Assembly (NCBI GenBank): GCA_018700255.1
Contig: JABISU010000160.1
Location: 1 to 10,890 of the forward strand
DNA: 10,890 bases
Reading direction: 5' to 3'
Source: Flavobacteriales bacterium
GTDB taxonomy: Bacteria; Bacteroidota; Bacteroidia; Flavobacteriales; UA16
Shown here: positions 7,852-10,890 of the stretch, in pieces
Position numbering within the stretch: position 1 is the first letter of the stretch
Layout of the letters: each line of letters begins with the position of its first letter
Program-made: the position numbers and the translations under genes
Notes under the pieces: generated by a model
Told to the model about the DNA's origin: nothing
The model's input: the letters and a program-made list of their open reading frames with translations, nothing else
Databases searched by the model: none

Positions 7852-9228
7852 ATGGAATATATTTTACTTACCGTATTCGTTATAGGTTATCTAGGTATTG
7901 CTCTTGAACACAATATAAAAATTGATAAAGCTGCTTCTGCTTTATTAACCGGAACAATCCTTTGGGGATTATTCGTCTTAGGTATTCAAGAAATACCCCC
8001 TCACCTCTCTGAAATGTTTGCTGATTTTGCTGCAGAAAGTCCTGGTGGTCATGGGTCTTTGAGCACTTTCTATGAGCACCGTCTCATGCATCACATGCAG
8101 GATATTTCAAGTATTTTATTTTTTCTTCTTGGAGCCATGACCATTGTTGAGTTAGTTGATGCTCACGAGGGGTTCCGCGTAATAACAGACAAGATTAATA
8201 CCAAGAATAAAGTGAAATTATTGTGGATTATCTGCATTCTAACCTTCTTCTTTTCTGCTGCCCTCGATAACCTTACAACTTCGATAGTTATGATTTCTCT
8301 TCTGAGAAAGCTTGTAGATGATAAGGAAACGAGATGGCTGTTTGCTGGGATGGTAGTGATTTCAGCTAACGCAGGTGGAGCTTGGTCTCCTATCGGTGAC
8401 ATTACAACTACGATGCTTTGGATTGGTGGCCAACTAAGCACCTCAGTAATCATAGTAAACCTTATTTTACCATCTCTTGTTGCGATGTTTGTTCCTCTTG
8501 CTGTATTGTCACTGCGATTAAAAGGCGAGGTGTCTCGTCCTGTTTATTACAACGAACCAGGTTCAGAACCCACAACTAAATTTGAGCGTAATATTATATT
8601 TGCAGTAGGAGTAGGTGGTCTGTTATTTGTTCCGGTTTTTAAAACAGTTACTCACCTGCCGCCATTTATGGGGATGATGCTTTCTTTAGGGATGATTTGG
8701 TTAATTACAGAACGTCTTCATCACAAAAAAAATGTAGAACACAAATCACCACTTTCAGTGATAGGAGTTTTGCGAAAAATTGACACGGCGTCTGTGCTTT
8801 TTTTCCTTGGAATTCTTCTTGCTGTATCCGCTTTACAAGAAGCAGGTCATTTGATTTTAGCCGCTACTTCGCTTCGTGAAGCTTTAAATGATGTTTACCT
8901 AATAGACATGGCCATAGGTCTACTTTCAGCTATAGTTGATAACGTTCCTCTTGTTGCGGCATCTATGGGTATGTATGAGATTGTCCAACCGGGTATGGTT
9001 ACAGATGATTGGTCAGCTGCCTTTGTACAAGATGGAGCGTTCTGGCAGTTTCTAGCTTATTGTGCTGGTACGGGAGGTTCCGCTTTAATAATTGGCTCAG
9101 CTGCTGGAGTAGCTGTTATGGGACTTGAGAAAATAGATTTTGTTTGGTATTTAAAGAATATTAGTTTACTTGCTATTCTTGGATATTTCGCCGGAGCAGG
9201 TGTGTATCTATTGATGTTTGCACTCTAG
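7852..9228 (+). CDS. nhaD: NhaD-type sodium/proton antiporter
   Basis: Inner-membrane antiporter of the NhaD family (ion transporter superfamily with ArsB), expelling sodium in exchange for protons and helping salt and pH tolerance. The protein has 458 residues with about ten to twelve hydrophobic segments, starting MEYILLTVFVIGYLGIALEHNIKIDKAASALLTG. The duplicated half-site motifs are visible: ALDNLTTSIVM (Asp139-Asn140) and AIVDNVPLVAA (Asp363-Asn364), plus SPIGDITTTMLW around Asp183 and the glycine/serine-rich CAGTGGSALIIGSAAGVAVMG at 404-424. A loop with several His residues (79-81) is unremarkable. It starts 11 bases after the amino-acid dehydrogenase, so it is probably co-transcribed from the promoter at 6557-6583. 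I see no clear terminator after it. Confidence 0.94.
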   Translation: MEYILLTVFVIGYLGIALEHNIKIDKAASALLTGTILWGLFVLGIQEIPPHLSEMFADFAAESPGGHGSLSTFYEHRLMHHMQDISSILFFLLGAMTIVELVDAHEGFRVITDKINTKNKVKLLWIICILTFFFSAALDNLTTSIVMISLLRKLVDDKETRWLFAGMVVISANAGGAWSPIGDITTTMLWIGGQLSTSVIIVNLILPSLVAMFVPLAVLSLRLKGEVSRPVYYNEPGSEPTTKFERNIIFAVGVGGLLFVPVFKTVTHLPPFMGMMLSLGMIWLITERLHHKKNVEHKSPLSVIGVLRKIDTASVLFFLGILLAVSALQEAGHLILAATSLREALNDVYLIDMAIGLLSAIVDNVPLVAASMGMYEIVQPGMVTDDWSAAFVQDGAFWQFLAYCAGTGGSALIIGSAAGVAVMGLEKIDFVWYLKNISLLAILGYFAGAGVYLLMFAL

Positions 9229-9264
9229 GTAGAGATTTGCCATTACTCTTTGTTTTTAACCTTT

Positions 9265-9272
9265 TAACTTTG
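9265..9272 (+). promoter_or_regulatory. Candidate -7 promoter element upstream of exbB
   Basis: TAACTTTG matches TAnnTTTG exactly and lies in the 128-base gap between nhaD and exbB. If used, transcription would begin near 9279 with a leader of about 78 bases. The -33 region is less good: TTTG at 9249-9252 is too close and TTTG at 9236-9239 is too far. Two copies of TTTTAAC (9254-9260 and 9262-9268) overlap the region. The gap is AT-rich, so a chance match is possible. Confidence 0.42.
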
Positions 9273-9300
9273 AAAACGAAAGTAAGAGAGTGTGTTGTGA

Positions 9301-9334
9301 GATACTAAAACTATGAACTTAGTCGTTTAGTTTC
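9301..9334 (+). other. Hairpin in the leader of exbB
   Basis: ACTAAAACTA at 9304-9313 pairs with TAGT (9320-9323) and TTTAGT (9326-9331). This gives ten base pairs with a two-base CG bulge and a six-base loop (9314-9319). Two more pairs, 9301-9334 and 9302-9333, are possible across a T-T mismatch. It lies 22 bases before the exbB ATG. No T-run follows, so it is unlikely to be an intrinsic terminator. It may be a leader structure of the exbB transcript or chance in AT-rich DNA. Confidence 0.4.
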
Positions 9335-9356
9335 ACTATAGCCTAAACACAAGCAA

Positions 9357-10043
9357 ATGCTCTCAAATATTTTATTAATAGTCAATACTGCTGAGGCAGT
9401 AACTGATGGTGTTACAGAGGTTGATGTAAATTTTTTACAACTCCTGATGGAAGGAGGTTGGTATATAATGTTACCTCTCGCTCTGATGAGCATATTCGGT
9501 ATGTACGTATATTTCGAGAGATACATGGCGATACGAAGAGCTGAAAAAACATCTCCTGATTTTATGCAGCGCCTTAAAGACTACATCTCTCAAGGCCAAC
9601 TGCCCTCAGCGAAAAACCTCTGTGCAGATAACGATACCCCGATGGCAAGAATGCTTGAGAAAGGTATTTCTCGTATAGGTAAACCACTTAGCGATATATC
9701 TACAAGTATTGAAAATGTGGGTAAATTAGAGATTTACATTCTCGAAAAAAACATGAGCATCCTCGCAACGGTTGCCGGAGCTGCTCCCATGGTAGGAATG
9801 CTCGGTACTGTAATAGGAATGGTACACGTTTTCTTAGATATGGAGGCCGCAGGAACAGTTCAAGTTGCTGATATTTCATCTGGAACTAAGCAAGCTATGA
9901 TTACTACAATAGTTGGTCTTATAGTGGGTATCCTCGCATATATGGCTTACAATCACTTGGTAGGAAAGGTGTCTAAGGTGGTCCATAAAATGGAAGCGTC
10001 TTCTCTTGAGTTTATCGATATTCTTGAAGAGCCAGCAAGGTAA
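9357..10043 (+). CDS. exbB: MotA/TolQ/ExbB proton-channel protein
   Basis: Inner-membrane subunit of a proton-driven motor that energises TonB- or Tol-type transport across the outer membrane. The protein has 228 residues. Three hydrophobic segments fit the family: about 35-54 (YIMLPLALMSIFGMYVYF), about 134-160 (LATVAGAAPMVGMLGTVIGM, the signature segment) and about 178-200. A cytoplasmic domain lies between the first and second. The TKQAMITTIVGLIVGI stretch (177-192) carries the polar residues expected on the channel face. exbD starts 11 bases downstream. ExbB and TolQ cannot be told apart by sequence alone; the TonB-like gene further downstream favours ExbB. Codons end in C more often than in the genes at the left of the window. 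Confidence 0.92.
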   Translation: MLSNILLIVNTAEAVTDGVTEVDVNFLQLLMEGGWYIMLPLALMSIFGMYVYFERYMAIRRAEKTSPDFMQRLKDYISQGQLPSAKNLCADNDTPMARMLEKGISRIGKPLSDISTSIENVGKLEIYILEKNMSILATVAGAAPMVGMLGTVIGMVHVFLDMEAAGTVQVADISSGTKQAMITTIVGLIVGILAYMAYNHLVGKVSKVVHKMEASSLEFIDILEEPAR

Positions 10044-10054
10044 ACTTAGCCGCT

Positions 10055-10453
10055 ATGAATTTATCTACTCGGAATAAAATTAGTGTGAATGCAGGAATGA
10101 GTTCTATGACGGATCTCGTTTTCCTTCTCCTCATATTCTTCATAATAATCTCCACTCTTGTCAGCAACGGCGTGAATGTAGACCTTCCTTCAAGTAAGGG
10201 TATTACCTCCGTAACGTCTAATCTCACAGTGAGCATCAAAGCAGATGGTAGCTATTACCTTAACGGTTCTCCGAGTTCCATTAACCGTACGGATTTAGAA
10301 CCCAAGCTCCAGGCTGAGATGGATAAGCAGAATGAGAAGATTCTATATCTACAAGTTGATCAGGCTGTTCCTACAGGCCAAACAGTAGAGCTTATAGGTC
10401 TCGCTAAAGCAAATCAATGGAAAGTAATGTTAGGCTCAAACCCTAAAAAGTAA
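10055..10453 (+). CDS. exbD: ExbD/TolR-family protein
   Basis: Partner of ExbB in the proton-driven motor, with one membrane helix and a periplasmic domain. The protein has 132 residues, normal for the family. A short cytoplasmic N-terminus (MNLSTRNKISVNAGMSSMTD) leads into the helix at about 21-37. Asp20 in SSMTDLVFLLLIFF is the conserved proton-carrying aspartate at the helix start. The motif after the helix, VNVDLPSS, is typical, and the C-terminal domain ends with a TVELIGLAKANQWKVMLGS segment. It lies between exbB (11-base gap) and the TonB-like gene (14-base gap), which supports one transcript. Confidence 0.93.
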   Translation: MNLSTRNKISVNAGMSSMTDLVFLLLIFFIIISTLVSNGVNVDLPSSKGITSVTSNLTVSIKADGSYYLNGSPSSINRTDLEPKLQAEMDKQNEKILYLQVDQAVPTGQTVELIGLAKANQWKVMLGSNPKK

Positions 10454-10467
10454 GTGATAGGATTTAT

Positions 10468-10890
10468 ATGAATGAAAAGGCAAACATATTACACGAAAGC
10501 AATGAGAAGAAGCAAAAGATTCGCGCCGGCGTGATGACTGGCATTATCTTTTCTGGTGTTTTATTGTTGTGTTTTTTTCTAATCGCCTTCACTATCCCTG
10601 ACCCCCCACTTGGCGAGCAATATGTCGCTGTAGGATTTGCCAATCTCGGCTCAGTAGATGATGCCTTAGGTACCACAGAATCTGAAACCCCCTCTGAAGT
10701 CATTGAAGAAGTCATTGAAGAAGTCGTAAGTGCACCTTCCATAACCGACCCTGTTGTCACAGAGGAAATCGTCACCCAAGAAATTTCCGAAATCACCATA
10801 CCAGTTCAACAAACTGAAGTCGAAGAGGAAAAGCCTGTAGTTGAGCCTGAACCCGTTCGAGTTTCTGCAGCCGCAAATTTAATTCGATCT
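10468..10890 (+). CDS. TonB-like energy transducer, N-terminal part (3' truncated)
   Basis: The frame from ATG 10468 stays open to the last base (141 codons), so the gene continues outside the window. The layout fits a TonB-family transducer: a charged cytoplasmic N-terminus (residues 1-20), one membrane helix at about 21-42 (GVMTGIIFSGVLLLCFFLIAF), then an acidic, Pro/Val/Glu-rich periplasmic stretch with VIEEVIEEV and EEEKPVVEPEPV, the usual spacer spanning the periplasm. The receptor-binding C-terminal domain would lie beyond the window. The position right after exbB-exbD supports the call. The spacer is acidic here, not rich in Lys-Pro as in E. coli TonB, so another ExbBD-linked envelope protein such as a TolA-like one remains possible. 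Confidence 0.75.
   Translation, partial: MNEKANILHESNEKKQKIRAGVMTGIIFSGVLLLCFFLIAFTIPDPPLGEQYVAVGFANLGSVDDALGTTESETPSEVIEEVIEEVVSAPSITDPVVTEEIVTQEISEITIPVQQTEVEEEKPVVEPEPVRVSAAANLIRS
10696..10725 (+). repeat. 12-bp in-frame tandem repeat in the TonB-like gene
   Basis: GAAGTCATTGAA occurs twice in tandem (10696-10707 and 10708-10719), followed by half a copy, GAAGTC. It encodes EVIE-EVIE-EV in the periplasmic spacer. The unit is a multiple of three, so copy-number change would alter spacer length without shifting the frame. Confidence 0.8.

Noticed and set aside
8163..8453. Minus-strand open frame of 96 codons
   Set aside because: Lies wholly inside nhaD, with no family features.
10464..10799. 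Minus-strand open frame of 111 codons, Ser/Thr-rich
   Set aside because: Antisense shadow of the repetitive acidic TonB-like gene; composition follows from the opposite strand.
1..10890. A novel defence, mobile or biosynthetic system
   Set aside because: Every sizeable stretch is covered by housekeeping or transport genes; there are no transposases, integrases, nucleases beyond RecG-type helicase functions, repeats or arrays that would suggest one.

Overview
The window is about 10.9 kb of moderately AT-rich, gene-dense bacterial DNA. It looks like a marine or aquatic member of the Bacteroidota, most likely Flavobacteriales. The evidence is a Bacteroidota-type promoter (TTG near -33, TAnnTTTG near -7) before the amino-acid dehydrogenase, start codons preceded by A-rich sequence rather than strong Shine-Dalgarno sites, the character of the proteins, and an NhaD-type sodium/proton antiporter. 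The lineage is my inference; no marker gene such as rRNA is present.

Layout, left to right. (1) 1-775: C-terminal part of a dihydrolipoamide acyltransferase (E2), truncated by the window edge. (2) 828-2930: complete recG. It is followed after 21 bases by an uncharacterised membrane-anchored protein with a C-terminal beta-propeller-like repeat region (2952-4319). (3) 4339-5481, minus strand: an acyl-CoA dehydrogenase, convergent with the preceding gene. (4) 5493-6569: anmK, divergent from the dehydrogenase with only 11 bases between the two start codons. (5) 6611-7840 and 7852-9228: a Glu/Leu-type amino-acid dehydrogenase and NhaD, 11 bases apart and probably co-transcribed from a very good promoter at 6557-6583. 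(6) 9357 to the window end: exbB, exbD and the start of a TonB-like energy transducer, closely spaced and preceded by a 128-base gap holding a promoter candidate and a hairpin. The last gene runs off the window.

Functionally the genes cover central metabolism (E2, acyl-CoA oxidation, amino-acid deamination), DNA repair (RecG), cell-wall sugar recycling (AnmK), ion homeostasis (NhaD) and proton-driven energising of outer-membrane processes (ExbB/ExbD/TonB-like). NhaD and ExbBD both use the transmembrane ion gradient, but nothing in the sequence shows that they are co-regulated.

I see no insertion sequence, phage, CRISPR array, tRNA, rRNA or defence locus, and no convincing new multi-gene system. 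The least explained item is the propeller-like anchored protein behind recG. The other points of interest are the near-zero divergent gap, the promoter, the 5' hairpin before exbB, and a strand-composition change along the window.
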